Notes under the pieces: model-generated
Database searches by the model: none
Seen by the model: only the letters and a program-made list of their open reading frames with translations
Told to the model about the DNA's origin: nothing
Shown: positions 47,356-57,603 of the stretch, piece after piece
Layout of the letters: each line of letters starts with the position of its first letter
Position numbering within the stretch: the stretch's first letter is position 1
Translations under genes and position numbers: made by a program
Assembly (NCBI RefSeq): GCF_002958735.1
Contig: NZ_PPGH01000038.1
Coordinates: 124,001 to 188,000 of the forward strand
Length of the DNA: 64,000 nucleotides
Reading direction: 5' to 3'
Source: Chromatium okenii
Lineage (GTDB): Bacteria > Pseudomonadota > Gammaproteobacteria > Chromatiales > Chromatiaceae

Positions 47356-47970
47356 TTATGCGCCCAGTGGATCACAATTCGCTGCTTCCAATAACGCGGT
47401 CAAACGAATCAACGGCAAGCCAATGAGCGCGTTGGGATCGTCGCCTTCCAGCCGCGCAAACAGCGTGATTCCTAACCCTTCTGATTTGAAACTTCCCGCA
47501 CAATCATAGGGTTGCTCGCGGTCAAGATAACGTTCAATGTGCTGGCGCGTCAGGGTGCGGAAATGCACGCGAAATGGCTCCACCAGCGTTTGCGCTTCAC
47601 CAGTTGCAGCGTTGAGCAGACATAATCCGTTTTGAAACAACACGCTGCGCCCAGAGGCAGCTTCCAATTGCCGAATCGCGGTGTCGCGGTCATGTGGTTT
47701 GCCAAGCACAGCATCATCAAGGACGGCGACTTGATCCGAGCCAATGATGAGCGCGTCGGGAAACTGCGCCGCCACCGCTCGCGCTTTGGCTTCTGCCAGC
47801 CGCAGCACCAACGCAGTCGCCGTTTCATTTGACTGGCGGGTTTCATCGACTTGCGGCGCAACGGCAGTAAACGCCAAACCGAGTCGCGCCAGCAGCTCGC
47901 GGCGATACGGCGAAGTGGACGCCAAAATCAGCGGTTGCGACGGTGGTAAAAGTGAGACGCTGGCGCTCAT
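47356..47970 (-). CDS. Maf/YceF-type nucleotide pyrophosphatase
   Basis: Maf proteins hydrolyse modified or canonical NTPs; the YceF group acts on m7GTP. The 204-residue protein has [48 protein letters not shown] and [13 protein letters not shown]. Its ATG overlaps the stop of the chemoreceptor gene (ATGA), so they are co-transcribed. The usual YceF neighbours (rpmF, plsX) are absent. The start may lie a few codons inside. Confidence 0.9.
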   Translation of the reverse strand: MSASVSLLPPSQPLILASTSPYRRELLARLGLAFTAVAPQVDETRQSNETATALVLRLAEAKARAVAAQFPDALIIGSDQVAVLDDAVLGKPHDRDTAIRQLEAASGRSVLFQNGLCLLNAATGEAQTLVEPFRVHFRTLTRQHIERYLDREQPYDCAGSFKSEGLGITLFARLEGDDPNALIGLPLIRLTALLEAANCDPLGA

Positions 47971-50204
47971 GCCGCTGCCCTCACACGAAACACCGAGACG
48001 ATTTCCGCCAGCGACTGTGCTTGATCGCTCAAACTTTCCGCCGCAGTGGCTGCCTGTTCGACCAGCGCCGCATTTTGCTGCGTCATGGCGTCCATCTGTC
48101 CGACCGCTTGCGTCATCTCGGCAATTTCGCCCGATTGCTCACGGCTGGCATCGCTAATTTCGGTAATCAGGGTCGCAACTTGCCGGAAACTGCTGACTAA
48201 TTCCGCCATCGTGCGCCCAGTGCCTTCCACCAAATGCACACCCTCATTGATTCGCCCCACACTGTCATCAATCAACGCCTTCGTTTCTTTTGCCGCTTGC
48301 GCACTGCGCTGCGCCAAATTGCGCACCTCCGCTGCGACCACTGCAAAACCGCGTCCCAATTCACCAGCTCGCGCCGCTTCCACTGCGGCATTGAGCGCCA
48401 AGATATTGGTTTGAAAAGCAATTGAGTCAATTACGCTGATGATGTCCGCGATTTTATTACTGGAAATCTGAATCGCGCCCATCGTCGCCACCACGCTTTG
48501 CACCATATCGCCGCCTTGCTGCACTATTTCATTCGCATGGCGCGTAATGCCATTCGCTTTAATTGCATTATCTGCATTGCGCGACACTGCGCCATTAAGC
48601 GTTTCCATATTCGCCACAGTCTGTTGCAAATTACTGGCTTGCTCTTCGGTACGCGCCGCAAGATTAGTATTACCCGCCGCAATTTCCTGCGCCGCAGTAT
48701 TCACCATAGTTGTTGTTTCACTCATCTGCGCCACAATATCACGCAATCGTTCTACGGTCATATTCGTATTATTTTTTAATTGACCAAAAACTCCCGCATA
48801 TTCAGCAGTGATAGTACGCGTTAAATCGCCTTTTGCCACAGCATTGAGCACCTCAGCTAAATCGTTTAAGCCACTGGCAACAATGATCATCAATTGATTT
48901 AACCCTTCTGCCAATTGCCGAAAAAATCCGTCTTTATCCGCAATAGTAACGCGCTGCATTAAATCACCCTGCGCAGCAGCAAACACCAGCGCCGCAATTT
49001 TTTGTTCAATCGCCACTTCAGTTGTGCGATCCAACCACTGCGTCACGCGACCTTCATATACACCCGTATTTGAATGCACCGGACTCACTGTCACACGCAA
49101 ATGACGCTGACTTACAATAGTGTCAAACATATGCACTTCATTGAATTCAGTGCGATACGCGGTGCGCGTTACTTCATCTTCAAAGTAATTTGATAAGCGC
49201 GTTCCTAGCATTTTATTCACATCGCATTCAGACTGATTGCGCTTGCTATTCTGACAAATGCTCTGCCACAATTGTTTTCCAGCATGATTAAAATACACCA
49301 GTGCATGTTGATCGTCAGAAACCGTCACCGGAATAGTGACATTATCAAGTGCAAAGCGAATACGCAGATTTTCTGCGGCAATTGCACGTTCTGCTGCAAT
49401 ACGGTTTTTGAGCGCCTGCTGCATGATTTTAATTGCGGCTAACACGCTGTTTTCAGCCTTACCCACAACCTGAATATCCATTTCCAAATCATCTCTGGCA
49501 ATGCGGTGCGCAATTTGTGACGCATAGCTCGGTTCGCCGCCCAATTGGCGCATCAAATCGCGCAGCATCCACCACGATAATAGCGCTGCGCCGAGTAATC
49601 CTAAACCAACCACCATCAAAAACTCCCAGCGCGAAGAATCGGTAATGGTTGTAATTGCATCAACCTCTTTTTTTATCTCTTGATAAAAATGCGTTTCAAT
49701 AACACGAACAAGTGCTTCCATTTCTTCCGATACCGGGCGATCAATACCCCTGACCAATTGATCGACGGATTTCCCTGTTTGCGGATTGATTGGATCGAAT
49801 TGCTGCAATGCTTCAGTGTATTTTGTATTCAAATTAAAATGAGTCGTTTTGAGCAATTCCGCATCATCAGTTGGCAATCCTAATTGCTGCATCAAATAAA
49901 TCACAATTTTTAATTGACTCTGTACAATCTGGTTTTCACGATTAAATTGCACAAGATGTTTTTGATAACGATCCTGTTCATTACCGCGAATGAGGATATT
50001 TTTCCATTCATGCACCTGAATTTGGAAATGAACATGTGCTGCTTCAATCGCTGCCGTTAACGAATTTTCAGTCTTGATAGATTCCAACCCAGCAAGACCA
50101 GTGTCCGAAAGTCGCTGCATGTTTCTAATGCTAAACAGGGCTAAAAACAGCAATAACACCACCATCAACACCAAGAATACGGTCATTTTTTTTCGCATTG
50201 TCAT
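47967..50204 (-). CDS. Methyl-accepting chemotaxis protein
   Basis: The 745-residue receptor has membrane segments at residues about 7-26 and 194-216, with a periplasmic four-helix-like sensor between (a [21 protein letters not shown] stretch typical of helical bundle sensors). A cytosolic PAS-like region (about 275-390) and a HAMP-like region ([21 protein letters not shown]) follow. The signalling hairpin tip is [20 protein letters not shown], so the receptor should couple to CheA/CheW. There is no C-terminal CheR-binding pentapeptide. The ligand is unknown. Confidence 0.93.
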   Translation of the reverse strand: MTMRKKMTVFLVLMVVLLLFLALFSIRNMQRLSDTGLAGLESIKTENSLTAAIEAAHVHFQIQVHEWKNILIRGNEQDRYQKHLVQFNRENQIVQSQLKIVIYLMQQLGLPTDDAELLKTTHFNLNTKYTEALQQFDPINPQTGKSVDQLVRGIDRPVSEEMEALVRVIETHFYQEIKKEVDAITTITDSSRWEFLMVVGLGLLGAALLSWWMLRDLMRQLGGEPSYASQIAHRIARDDLEMDIQVVGKAENSVLAAIKIMQQALKNRIAAERAIAAENLRIRFALDNVTIPVTVSDDQHALVYFNHAGKQLWQSICQNSKRNQSECDVNKMLGTRLSNYFEDEVTRTAYRTEFNEVHMFDTIVSQRHLRVTVSPVHSNTGVYEGRVTQWLDRTTEVAIEQKIAALVFAAAQGDLMQRVTIADKDGFFRQLAEGLNQLMIIVASGLNDLAEVLNAVAKGDLTRTITAEYAGVFGQLKNNTNMTVERLRDIVAQMSETTTMVNTAAQEIAAGNTNLAARTEEQASNLQQTVANMETLNGAVSRNADNAIKANGITRHANEIVQQGGDMVQSVVATMGAIQISSNKIADIISVIDSIAFQTNILALNAAVEAARAGELGRGFAVVAAEVRNLAQRSAQAAKETKALIDDSVGRINEGVHLVEGTGRTMAELVSSFRQVATLITEISDASREQSGEIAEMTQAVGQMDAMTQQNAALVEQAATAAESLSDQAQSLAEIVSVFRVRAAA

Positions 50205-50242
50205 TTAAGTTCTCTATTGTCTTTGTTATTAGATTGACATCG

Positions 50243-50272
50243 AAATAAAAATCCCGATCATCAGTCGGGATT
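50243..50272 (-). terminator. gnd terminator
   Basis: On the minus strand AATCCCGA-CTGATGA-TCGGGATT is followed by TTTATTT. It lies about 30 bp after the gnd stop and before the chemoreceptor gene. Confidence 0.85.
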
Positions 50273-50300
50273 AGTCTGCGTTTATTGAGAATGATCGCGG

Positions 50301-51317
50301 TTAAACACTTGGTTTTTCGTTGTGTCCTCCAAATTGATGACGCAACGCCGAAAGGATTTTATTTGCAAAATTAGCTTCCCCGCGAGAATTAAAACGTTCA
50401 TACAACGCAGTTGTTAATAATGGCGCAGGTGTGCCGGTTTCAATTGCCGCTAAACACGTCCATCGTCCTTCACCAGAATCCGATACCTGTCCATTAAAAT
50501 GCGCTAGCGTTGAATCGGCGACCAGTGCATTTGCCGTCAAATCCAATAACCATGAAGTGACAACGCTGCCGCGTCGCCACAATTCAGCAATTTCCGCTAA
50601 ATCAAAGTCATATTGGTAATGTTCAGGATGCGCGAGCGGTGTAGTTTCGGCATCAGTGGCATGATCTTGGCGACCAATTCCAGCATGTTTTAGAAGATTA
50701 AAACCCTCGGCATAAGCGCCCATAAGTGCGTATTCAATCCCGTTATGAATCATTTTAACAAAGTGCCCAGCGCCATTCGGACCGCAATGTAAATAACCCT
50801 GTTCGGCTGAAGTCATTGCACCGCTGCGCCCAAGTGTGCGCTCAATACCATTGGAACCCGGCGCAAGACTGCTAAAAATAGGATTGAGTTGTTCAATAAT
50901 AGCGCGTTCACCACCAATCATTAAACAATAACCGCGTTCTAATCCCCATACGCCACCACTCGTTCCACAATCGACATAATGAATGCCGTGTGTTTTAAGC
51001 CGTTCAGCGCGAATCAAATCATCACGATAATGTGAATTTCCACCATCAATAAGCGTATCGCCATCTGTGAGTAATGGCAGTAATTCTTCAATAATGCTAT
51101 CAACTGCACCTGCCGGAATCATTAACCAAATATGACGCGGCGTTTTTAATTCTGCACAAAACGCTGCCAGTTCAGTATGACCAATTGCGCCTGCGTCAAC
51201 TAAATTGCCCAATGGTTCGGGATGATGATCGTAAACAACGCAGGAATGTCCAGCGCGTAATAATCGCAGTGCCATATTCGCACCCATTCGACCTAATCCA
51301 ATCATTCCTAATTGCAT
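50301..51317 (-). CDS. gnd: 6-phosphogluconate dehydrogenase, short (GndA/YqeC) type
   Basis: The enzyme oxidises and decarboxylates 6-phosphogluconate to ribulose 5-phosphate. The 338-residue protein is of the short type often named YqeC/GndA. It has the N-terminal GMIGLGRMGANMALRLLRAGH NAD(P) fold, DGGNSHYRDD, VDCGTSGGVWGLERGYCLMIGG, HCGPNGAGHFVKMIHNGIEY with the catalytic Lys, and RRGSVVTSWLLDL. NAD preference is suggested by YDHHPEP after the first strand (no Arg pair). It stands between glgX and the chemoreceptor with its own terminator. Confidence 0.94.
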   Translation of the reverse strand: MQLGMIGLGRMGANMALRLLRAGHSCVVYDHHPEPLGNLVDAGAIGHTELAAFCAELKTPRHIWLMIPAGAVDSIIEELLPLLTDGDTLIDGGNSHYRDDLIRAERLKTHGIHYVDCGTSGGVWGLERGYCLMIGGERAIIEQLNPIFSSLAPGSNGIERTLGRSGAMTSAEQGYLHCGPNGAGHFVKMIHNGIEYALMGAYAEGFNLLKHAGIGRQDHATDAETTPLAHPEHYQYDFDLAEIAELWRRGSVVTSWLLDLTANALVADSTLAHFNGQVSDSGEGRWTCLAAIETGTPAPLLTTALYERFNSRGEANFANKILSALRHQFGGHNEKPSV

Positions 51318-51401
51318 GGCGTGTCGTCCTATTTTAGTTGTAAATAAAAAATAAGTTTGTCAATGTGCTGTCACACAATTCAAGCAATGATTTTCTCATC
51401 G

Positions 51402-53486
51402 TTATCTATTAGAAATACGTCCTTCTAAAACCACCACACTTCGCGCTTCGAGATGAAAATGTGCTGCGGCGAATAGATGCTGTTCACAAGGCGTAATCAC
51501 ACTTGGTTCGTGCGCAGTATTCACTGCTAAATACCAATGCAAACCCTTTATTACTGGCAGCGCAAATGCCAGCATTTTTTCGTTCATATTCAACATGATA
51601 TGCAATGCCGGCTCATCTGCTGCTATTCCGGCCAAAGTAAACGCAAGCACCTGATTATGTGGATCATCCCAATTCGGAGTGTTTAATTCGATTCCATGCC
51701 AAACAATATCCGGCATGGTCTGATTAAGTGCGGGTTTTCCAGTTAAAAACCGATTGCGGGTTAATGTCGGATGACGGCGGCGCAATGCAATCATGGCGCG
51801 AACAAAATCGAACATCGCACGATGCGTTTCTACTTGCGTCCAATTTGACCAAGATAGTTCATTGTTTTGACAATAAGTATTGTTATTACCTTGCTTGCTG
51901 CGTAATACTTCATCGCCAGATAGCAGCATTGGAACGCCCTGACTAAGCATTAAAATAGCAATAAAATTACGTGCTTGTTGTTGCCGCAGCGCGAGAATTG
52001 CTGGATCATTGGTTGCGCCTTCATAGCCACAATTCCAACTGAGATTATAATCGTGCCCATCACGGTTATTTTCGCCATTAGCGATATTGTGTTTATCGTT
52101 ATAACTGACTAAATCCCATAAGGTAAAACCATCGTGACAGGTGATAAAGTTAATTGAATTTAACGGTAAACGTCCGCGTCCTTCATATAAATCACTTGAT
52201 CCTGCTAAACGTGTTGCAACTTCGGGAATTAAACCCGCGTCACCGCGTACAAAACTGCGAATGACATCACGATAACGTCCATTCCATTCTGCCCAGCGAT
52301 AACCGGGGAAATCGCCGACCTGATATAACCCTGCTGCATCCCATGCTTCAGCAATAAGATGGGTGCGGCTTAAACGTGGAGAAAGTTCTGTTGCCCATAA
52401 TACGGGTGCATGATATTGCGGATTACCATCTTCACCACGCGCCAATGCGCTGGCTAAATCAAAACGAAAGCCATCAACGTGCATTTGCCGCACCCAATAC
52501 AATAACGCATCGACTAAAAAGCGCGTCACCATAGGATGATTGCAATTCACTGTATTCCCGCAGCCGGTGTAATCTCGATAATGACGACGGTCGTCAAAAT
52601 CGAGGTGATAAAACATCTCGTTGCCGAGTGCTTTGAAATTGATAATTGGGCCGTCAACACCGCCTTCTGCGGTGTGATTGAATACGACATCGAGAATGAC
52701 ACCAATTCCGGCGCGATGCAGTGCTTTGACTAAATCGCGGAATTCATCGCGGGCGCAACTCGGTATTACCGCAAATCCGGGATGCGGGGCAAAAAAACTA
52801 TGGGTGCTATAACCCCAGTAATTTTCTAAACCAAGCGCAGCGGTGGTTGGTGGAATATCTTGTGGATCAAATGCCATTACCGGCATCAATTCGACGTGCG
52901 TAATGCCTAATTCACGCAAATAAGGGATTTTTTCAATTACACCGGAAAAAGTACCGGGATGCGTAACACCTGATGAATGATGACGGGTAAAACCGTTAAC
53001 GTGCATTTCATACACAACGGCGTTATTGAGCGGAATATACAGTGGTTCATCACCTTCCCAATCATAGTGATCAGAGACAACTTGCGCTCGCATTGCCGTA
53101 GCGATGTTATTGCCGGGGCAACAGGCTAAATCACGTTGCCATAAGCGATGACTGACTGTTTTTGCCCAGGGATCAAGTAAGGCTTTTCCATTATCAATAC
53201 GACAACCTGTTTCACGAGTATCACAGTGACCATCAGCCCGCCAGTTGTAATAAATACCGTCGGGCAAACCTTCAATTAAAATATGCCAAAAAAAGAAGGT
53301 ACGATTTGCACGAGGATCAAGTCGAATCACTGCATCTGGTTCGGTGCTGTATTCATCAACGAATAACAACAATTCCATCGTTTCGGTATAGCGTGAAAAG
53401 ACGCAGAAATTCACTCCGCCAGAAACAACGGTTGCTCCGCCATAATCCCAGTTACCGGTATGAACGCGGTATCCGTGTAATCCCAT
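51402..53486 (-). CDS. glgX: Glycogen debranching enzyme
   Basis: GlgX removes alpha-1,6 branches from limit-dextrin glycogen. The 694-residue protein has an N-terminal CBM48-like part (GGVNFCVFSRYTETMELLLF) and a GH13 catalytic barrel: DVVFNHTAEG, the nucleophile Asp in VDGFRFDLASAL, the acid Glu in LIAEAWDAAG, and CHDGFTLWDLVSYNDKHN. The frame is intact. It points to glycogen storage. A 30-codon membrane gene lies just upstream on the same strand. Confidence 0.95.
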   Translation of the reverse strand: MGLHGYRVHTGNWDYGGATVVSGGVNFCVFSRYTETMELLLFVDEYSTEPDAVIRLDPRANRTFFFWHILIEGLPDGIYYNWRADGHCDTRETGCRIDNGKALLDPWAKTVSHRLWQRDLACCPGNNIATAMRAQVVSDHYDWEGDEPLYIPLNNAVVYEMHVNGFTRHHSSGVTHPGTFSGVIEKIPYLRELGITHVELMPVMAFDPQDIPPTTAALGLENYWGYSTHSFFAPHPGFAVIPSCARDEFRDLVKALHRAGIGVILDVVFNHTAEGGVDGPIINFKALGNEMFYHLDFDDRRHYRDYTGCGNTVNCNHPMVTRFLVDALLYWVRQMHVDGFRFDLASALARGEDGNPQYHAPVLWATELSPRLSRTHLIAEAWDAAGLYQVGDFPGYRWAEWNGRYRDVIRSFVRGDAGLIPEVATRLAGSSDLYEGRGRLPLNSINFITCHDGFTLWDLVSYNDKHNIANGENNRDGHDYNLSWNCGYEGATNDPAILALRQQQARNFIAILMLSQGVPMLLSGDEVLRSKQGNNNTYCQNNELSWSNWTQVETHRAMFDFVRAMIALRRRHPTLTRNRFLTGKPALNQTMPDIVWHGIELNTPNWDDPHNQVLAFTLAGIAADEPALHIMLNMNEKMLAFALPVIKGLHWYLAVNTAHEPSVITPCEQHLFAAAHFHLEARSVVVLEGRISNR

Positions 53487-53546
53487 TACAACTATTCTCC
53501 AATGATAATAAAACGATGATTAATGTTATTGATGTGAAATGATGCG

Positions 53547-53639
53547 TTATTTCAACATGCCGGGGACGAGCAAATAACCAATAACGGTACCAACCAGAAT
53601 GCCCAAAATGGCACCTAATAAGATTCCATACCATTTCAT
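53547..53639 (-). CDS. 30-residue single-pass membrane protein
   Basis: ATG at 53639 opens a short frame that reads MKWYGILLGAILGILVGTVI then GYLLVPGMLK and stops at 53547. The middle is one membrane helix with G-x3-G spacing (GAILGILVGTVIG), a glycine-zipper type face for helix pairing. AGGAG lies about 10 bases upstream of the ATG. The clean hydrophobic pattern with charged ends, the ribosome site and its place 60 bp before glgX support a real gene. It has no recognised family. Confidence 0.6.
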   Translation of the reverse strand: MKWYGILLGAILGILVGTVIGYLLVPGMLK

Positions 53640-53779
53640 TGCGCTGTTGCTCCTATGTGGAAAAGTAAATGTCGTGATTATGAGACAGGTTTGATTGTTG
53701 AGCCACTATTACAATAACGCCAGCATTGCGCTAAATACTTGCCACTGCGTTAGGCAGTGCCTACACTGCATCACTTAAA

Positions 53780-53853
53780 GCGGGTGTAGTTCAATGGTAG
53801 AACTTCAGCTTCCCAAGCTGATAGCGTGGGTTCGATTCCCATCACCCGCTCCA
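53780..53853 (+). tRNA. tRNA-Gly (anticodon CCC)
   Basis: The sequence folds as a full cloverleaf: acceptor GCGGGTG/CACCCGC, D arm GTTC-AATGGTA-GAAC, anticodon arm TCAGC-TTCCCAA-GCTGA with CCC at 34-36, and a T arm with TTCGATT. CCA is encoded at 53851-53853. It closely resembles E. coli tRNA-Gly(CCC). mutY lies directly downstream. Confidence 0.96.
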
Positions 53854-53900
53854 CATTTTCCGCGCATTATTCTCCGCAGCACCACCTCAAGGCGTTTGTT

Positions 53901-54974
53901 CTGACTGATTTTTCTCCTAATAATTTTGCTGCTGCGCTCCTGATTTGGTTCGATCAGCACGGTCGCCACCATTTACCTTGGCAACACAACCCCACGCCTT
54001 ACCGTGTCTGGGTGTCGGAAATCCTCCTTCAGCAAACGCAAGTCAGCGTGGTTATTCCGTATTTTCAACGGTTTATCGCGCAATTTCCGACCGTTCAGAT
54101 TTTGGCGGATGCCCCACTCGATGCCGTGCTGGCGGTGTGGGCGGGTTTGGGTTATTACGCCCGCGCTCGCAATCTTCATCGTGCGGCGCAGTGCATTCGA
54201 GATCAGCATCAGGGCGAATTTCCGCTTGACCTCAAACAGTTGCAGGCGTTGCCCGGCATCGGTCGCTCCACTGCTGGCGCGATCCTTGCACTTGCAACCA
54301 ATCAATCGCAGCCAATTTTGGATGGTAACGTTAAACGAGTGCTAACCCGTTGTTTTGCCATTGATGGCTGGCCTGGCCAACCCGCAGTGGAAGCGCAATT
54401 GTGGACACTTGCCGCACAACTTACGCCAACATTGTGCGTTGCGGCATACACTCAAGCGATGATGGATTTGGGTGCAACGGTCTGTACGCGCCACGCTCCA
54501 GCCTGTGATCGCTGCCCGTTGACCGCTCGCTGCCGTGCTCGCATTGAGCAGCGCCAGCAGCAATTACCAGCACCGCGTCCACGTCAGCCATTACCAGAAC
54601 GCCTTGTTATGGTGGCGATTATTCGTAATTCTCGCGGCGAAATTCTGTTGGAGCGGCGAGCGCCGAGTGGTATTTGGGGCGGCTTGTGGAGTGTGCCGGA
54701 AATCAGTGGCGATCCAATCGCTTGGTGTGTGGAACGCTTCGGCGAGCGTCCGCAGCAGTTGACAACACTGCGCCCGCGCCGTCACACGCTCACGCATCTG
54801 CGCCTTAATCTTCAGCCGGTCATCATGCAACTGAATGGCGTAAACCATGAGGGTATTGATCAAACACATCAACGTTGGCTTGCAGATGGCGATCTCGCCA
54901 CCATTGGTTTACCAGCGCCCATTCAAAAATTATTGACGGCGATGTTAACTTTTACACCGCCGGGAATTGATTAA
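53901..54974 (+). CDS. mutY: Adenine DNA glycosylase
   Basis: MutY removes adenine opposite 8-oxoguanine. The protein has the catalytic Glu in VWVSEILLQQTQV, the HhH motif LPGIGRSTAGAIL, the catalytic Asp in ILDGNVKRVLTR, the Fe-S motif C-x6-C-x2-C-x5-C (CTRHAPACDRCPLTARC) and a C-terminal Nudix-like 8-oxoG domain. No in-frame ATG, GTG or TTG exists after the tRNA. The only GTG (53826) is inside the tRNA. A CTG at 53901, with AAGG 8 bases upstream, gives 357 residues (E. coli 350), so I choose it. Confidence 0.93.
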   Translation: MTDFSPNNFAAALLIWFDQHGRHHLPWQHNPTPYRVWVSEILLQQTQVSVVIPYFQRFIAQFPTVQILADAPLDAVLAVWAGLGYYARARNLHRAAQCIRDQHQGEFPLDLKQLQALPGIGRSTAGAILALATNQSQPILDGNVKRVLTRCFAIDGWPGQPAVEAQLWTLAAQLTPTLCVAAYTQAMMDLGATVCTRHAPACDRCPLTARCRARIEQRQQQLPAPRPRQPLPERLVMVAIIRNSRGEILLERRAPSGIWGGLWSVPEISGDPIAWCVERFGERPQQLTTLRPRRHTLTHLRLNLQPVIMQLNGVNHEGIDQTHQRWLADGDLATIGLPAPIQKLLTAMLTFTPPGID

Positions 54975-55007
54975 AATCCATAACTTAGTCATCTACGGAT
55001 TGAAGTC

Positions 55008-55402
55008 ATGGAAACACGGCATAGACGCAAAAAAGCCTTGGTTGTTGATGATATGCCGTGGATGCGCATGGTCATTCGGTCATTACTGAATCACATGGGC
55101 GATATTGATACTGTTGAAGCATCAGATGGTTACGAGGCACTTAAATATCTCAGCGCCTGTCACGTTGATATTTTAATTTGCGATTGGAATATGCCCGGAA
55201 TGACGGGTTTAGATGTCTTAAAAGCAGTGCGGCAGGAATTACAGCTTAACGATCTTCCCGTGTTAATGGTCACTGCCGAATATAGTCAACGTCAGGTCGC
55301 TGATGCAATTAAAGCGGCGTAACCGCTTATGTTTCTAAACCTTTTACCCTCAGTGTATTACAAGCGCATATTCTTGAATGTCTTGCCAAGAATAACCGCT
55401 AA
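55008..55402 (+). CDS. CheY-like single-domain response regulator 1, frame broken once
   Basis: The receiver domain has ALVVDDMPWMRMVIRSLLNHMG, the phospho-acceptor Asp in LICDWNMPGMTGLDVLK and VLMVTAEYSQRQ. One G is missing at about 55316: AIKAG passes to VTAYVSKPFTLSVLQAHILE in the next frame, with the conserved Lys in SKPF, and stops at 55402. About 131 residues, with no output domain. It is a tandem relative of the next gene, so either could act on motility or c-di-GMP proteins. Confidence 0.85.
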
Positions 55403-55445
55403 TCAACGATGATGTTTTAATCCGCAGCGACGAGATAAAATAACC

Positions 55446-55849
55446 ATGGAACCCAGAAAAAATAAACCGTTACGCGCATTAGTGGTTGATGATATGGCAT
55501 CAATGCGCATGGTGATTAAAGCAGTATTAAATCAAATGGGCTGCATTGATATCGTAGAAGCCAGCAACGGCAAGGATGCGTTACAATATCTCGTCGCCAA
55601 TAACAATAGCGTTGATATTCTGATTTGTGATTGGAATATGCCCGGAATGACGGGTTTAGAAGTATTGCAAAAAGTACGCGCCAAGCCGGAATTAAAACGT
55701 TTGCCTGTGCTATTAGTGACTGCGAACAAAGCAAACAACAGGTGCGCGATGCAGCGAATGCCGGCGTGAGCGGCTATGTTTCTAAACCATTCACACCAGC
55801 GATTTTGCAAGAGCACATTCAAGCCTGCTTAAACAAACGTCCTCGTTAA
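55446..55849 (+). CDS. CheY-like single-domain response regulator 2, frame broken once
   Basis: It is paralogous to regulator 1: ALVVDDMASMRMVIKAVLNQMG, LICDWNMPGMTGLEVLQ and LPVLLVTA. One G is missing at about 55727. The next frame reads EQSKQQVRDAANAGVSGYVS then KPFTPAILQEHIQ and ends at 55849. The Asp, Thr and Lys of an active receiver are all present. Its stop overlaps the end of the opposing batD gene by 3 bp. The two receivers share the rare word VDDMxxMRMVI and probably arose by duplication. Confidence 0.85.
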
Positions 55850-57603
55850 TGTGGTGGATACAGTGGCGGCAGCGGATCATTAACCGCCCGCGCTGGGTTC
55901 GCCTCAGAATGCTGCAACTGCGCCGATAACACTGCCCACGCCGCCGCACCATTCCACGCCATTTCTGCTGGCGCGTAGATCGCCCGATCTAATGCCGCCA
56001 ACACCGCCGTACTTTCCGCATCATTCCAACGCAGTCCCAATTCCACCAATCCTCGCGGCGGCTGCTGCGGCCACCGCGCCAGCGCCCATTCCAATAATGC
56101 CGTTTGTGCTGCTCGCGCATCTGCCGCTAAACAGGCTGCTTCAATCCGTTTGTTGATTTGATGTAACGACCTTTGGCGCGACGTGGTTTCAGTTTGCGGC
56201 AAATTCAGCGTTCTGCCACTGCGCCGCTCGCGCCACCACCACGCCAGCGTTCCCAACCACAGCAGTCCGAACACCAGCGCCAGCCATGGCCACCATCCGC
56301 CCGATGATTTGGCTTCCGGTGTCACGGCAACGACCGGTTTCTCCACGACATTCGGCACAGGTGCAGCCACTTCTGGCGGGGCAACCGCAACTGATGGAGC
56401 TGGTGGATTCACGGGCGCTGGCGCTCCCGTCACCTCGATCATTCGCGCCGGAATCACCGCCACTTGCGGGGTATCGCTCACCGTGTTCCACCACGGCAGC
56501 CGAATCTCCGGCAAGGTCAGTGTCCCGGCGCGCGTGGGAACCAGCGCAATTTTCATACTTTTCAGTGCGGTTGCCGTTGTGCCCGGCAGATTTTCGGGTT
56601 GCGGTTGATCGGCATAAATCTGGATTCCGTCAACCGTTCCCATTGATAAATCAGGCAATTGCGCTGCAGTCACGCCCGTTGCCGTGATCGTCACCGTGCG
56701 CGTCACCGGCTCGCCGACGCGAAACAACGGCGGACTCGGCGTCCATTCATCGCTCAGTTGCAACGAAGTGGCTGGCAACCAATTGATGCCGCTGCCAGTC
56801 GGTTGCGCCCGCACCGTCAACGTGACATCCGCTGCCCGTTCAATCACGCGCCGTCCGCTGCTGGGCAAATTTTGCAAGAAGTTGCCAAAGGCTTGATCGA
56901 AATCCGCAAACGGATCGCGTTGTCGCGCTGCTCGCGGTGCGGGAATGACCGTGTCCAAACGCGGACTCTGAATCAGCAGTTGACCGCTGCGCTGCGGAAT
57001 CAGCCGATAGTGGCGCTCAATCACCGCGTAACGCCGCCCGTTGATAAAAGTCTCTTCGCTGCGATCTTCGCCCACGCGCTCGACAGTTGCGCCGTCCACT
57101 GTCGGCTCGGTCAATGACGCTCGCGGCGGTTGATCCTGAAAATACATCCGCACTTCATAATCAACCACTTGCTGCACATAAGGCGTGAGCGTGTCGGTGC
57201 TGGCTTCCATAAACACTGGCTTATCTGCGCTGTCATCCGCCGTTTCGGTGACAGTGATAGCAATCGAATCACTGTGCATTGCGCCCAGCGCCAGCGGCGG
57301 AATCGTCAATTGCCCGCTGCGTTTGGGCGCGAGTTCTAACGTCCACTGCCGCGTGTGCGACATCGCGCCATTGATAATGCTGGTCATCGTGCTTTCGCCG
57401 CGATTGAGAAGATCAAAATCCGCTGCCAACGGCGTCACGTCCGGTTCTCCGCTGGCATCGCTATCGGCGGTGAGTTGCAGCGTCAACGTTTCGTTGAGAC
57501 TCAAGCGGTTACGATCCACTTGCGCCTCAAAAGTGCCGGTTGCTGCGACCGCGCAGTTCAGTGAGGCAATGAAAATGATTAACAATTGCAATGTGCGTTT
57601 CAT
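55846..57603 (-). CDS. batD: BatD-family protein
   Basis: The 585-residue protein has a signal peptide (LQLLIIFIASLNCAVAATG), BatD repeats (FEAQVDRNRLSLNETLTLQLTAD, RQWTLELAPKRSGQLTIPPLAL, RYAVIERHYRLIPQRSGQLLIQSP), a Pro/Ala/Val-rich linker and one membrane helix near residue 435 (WWPWLALVFGLLWLGTLAWWW), then a helical cytosolic tail. Bat proteins were linked to oxygen tolerance in Bacteroides. Their biochemical role is unclear. Its start overlaps the stop of the batBC gene by 4 bp. Confidence 0.87.
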   Translation of the reverse strand: MKRTLQLLIIFIASLNCAVAATGTFEAQVDRNRLSLNETLTLQLTADSDASGEPDVTPLAADFDLLNRGESTMTSIINGAMSHTRQWTLELAPKRSGQLTIPPLALGAMHSDSIAITVTETADDSADKPVFMEASTDTLTPYVQQVVDYEVRMYFQDQPPRASLTEPTVDGATVERVGEDRSEETFINGRRYAVIERHYRLIPQRSGQLLIQSPRLDTVIPAPRAARQRDPFADFDQAFGNFLQNLPSSGRRVIERAADVTLTVRAQPTGSGINWLPATSLQLSDEWTPSPPLFRVGEPVTRTVTITATGVTAAQLPDLSMGTVDGIQIYADQPQPENLPGTTATALKSMKIALVPTRAGTLTLPEIRLPWWNTVSDTPQVAVIPARMIEVTGAPAPVNPPAPSVAVAPPEVAAPVPNVVEKPVVAVTPEAKSSGGWWPWLALVFGLLWLGTLAWWWRERRSGRTLNLPQTETTSRQRSLHQINKRIEAACLAADARAAQTALLEWALARWPQQPPRGLVELGLRWNDAESTAVLAALDRAIYAPAEMAWNGAAAWAVLSAQLQHSEANPARAVNDPLPPLYPPH

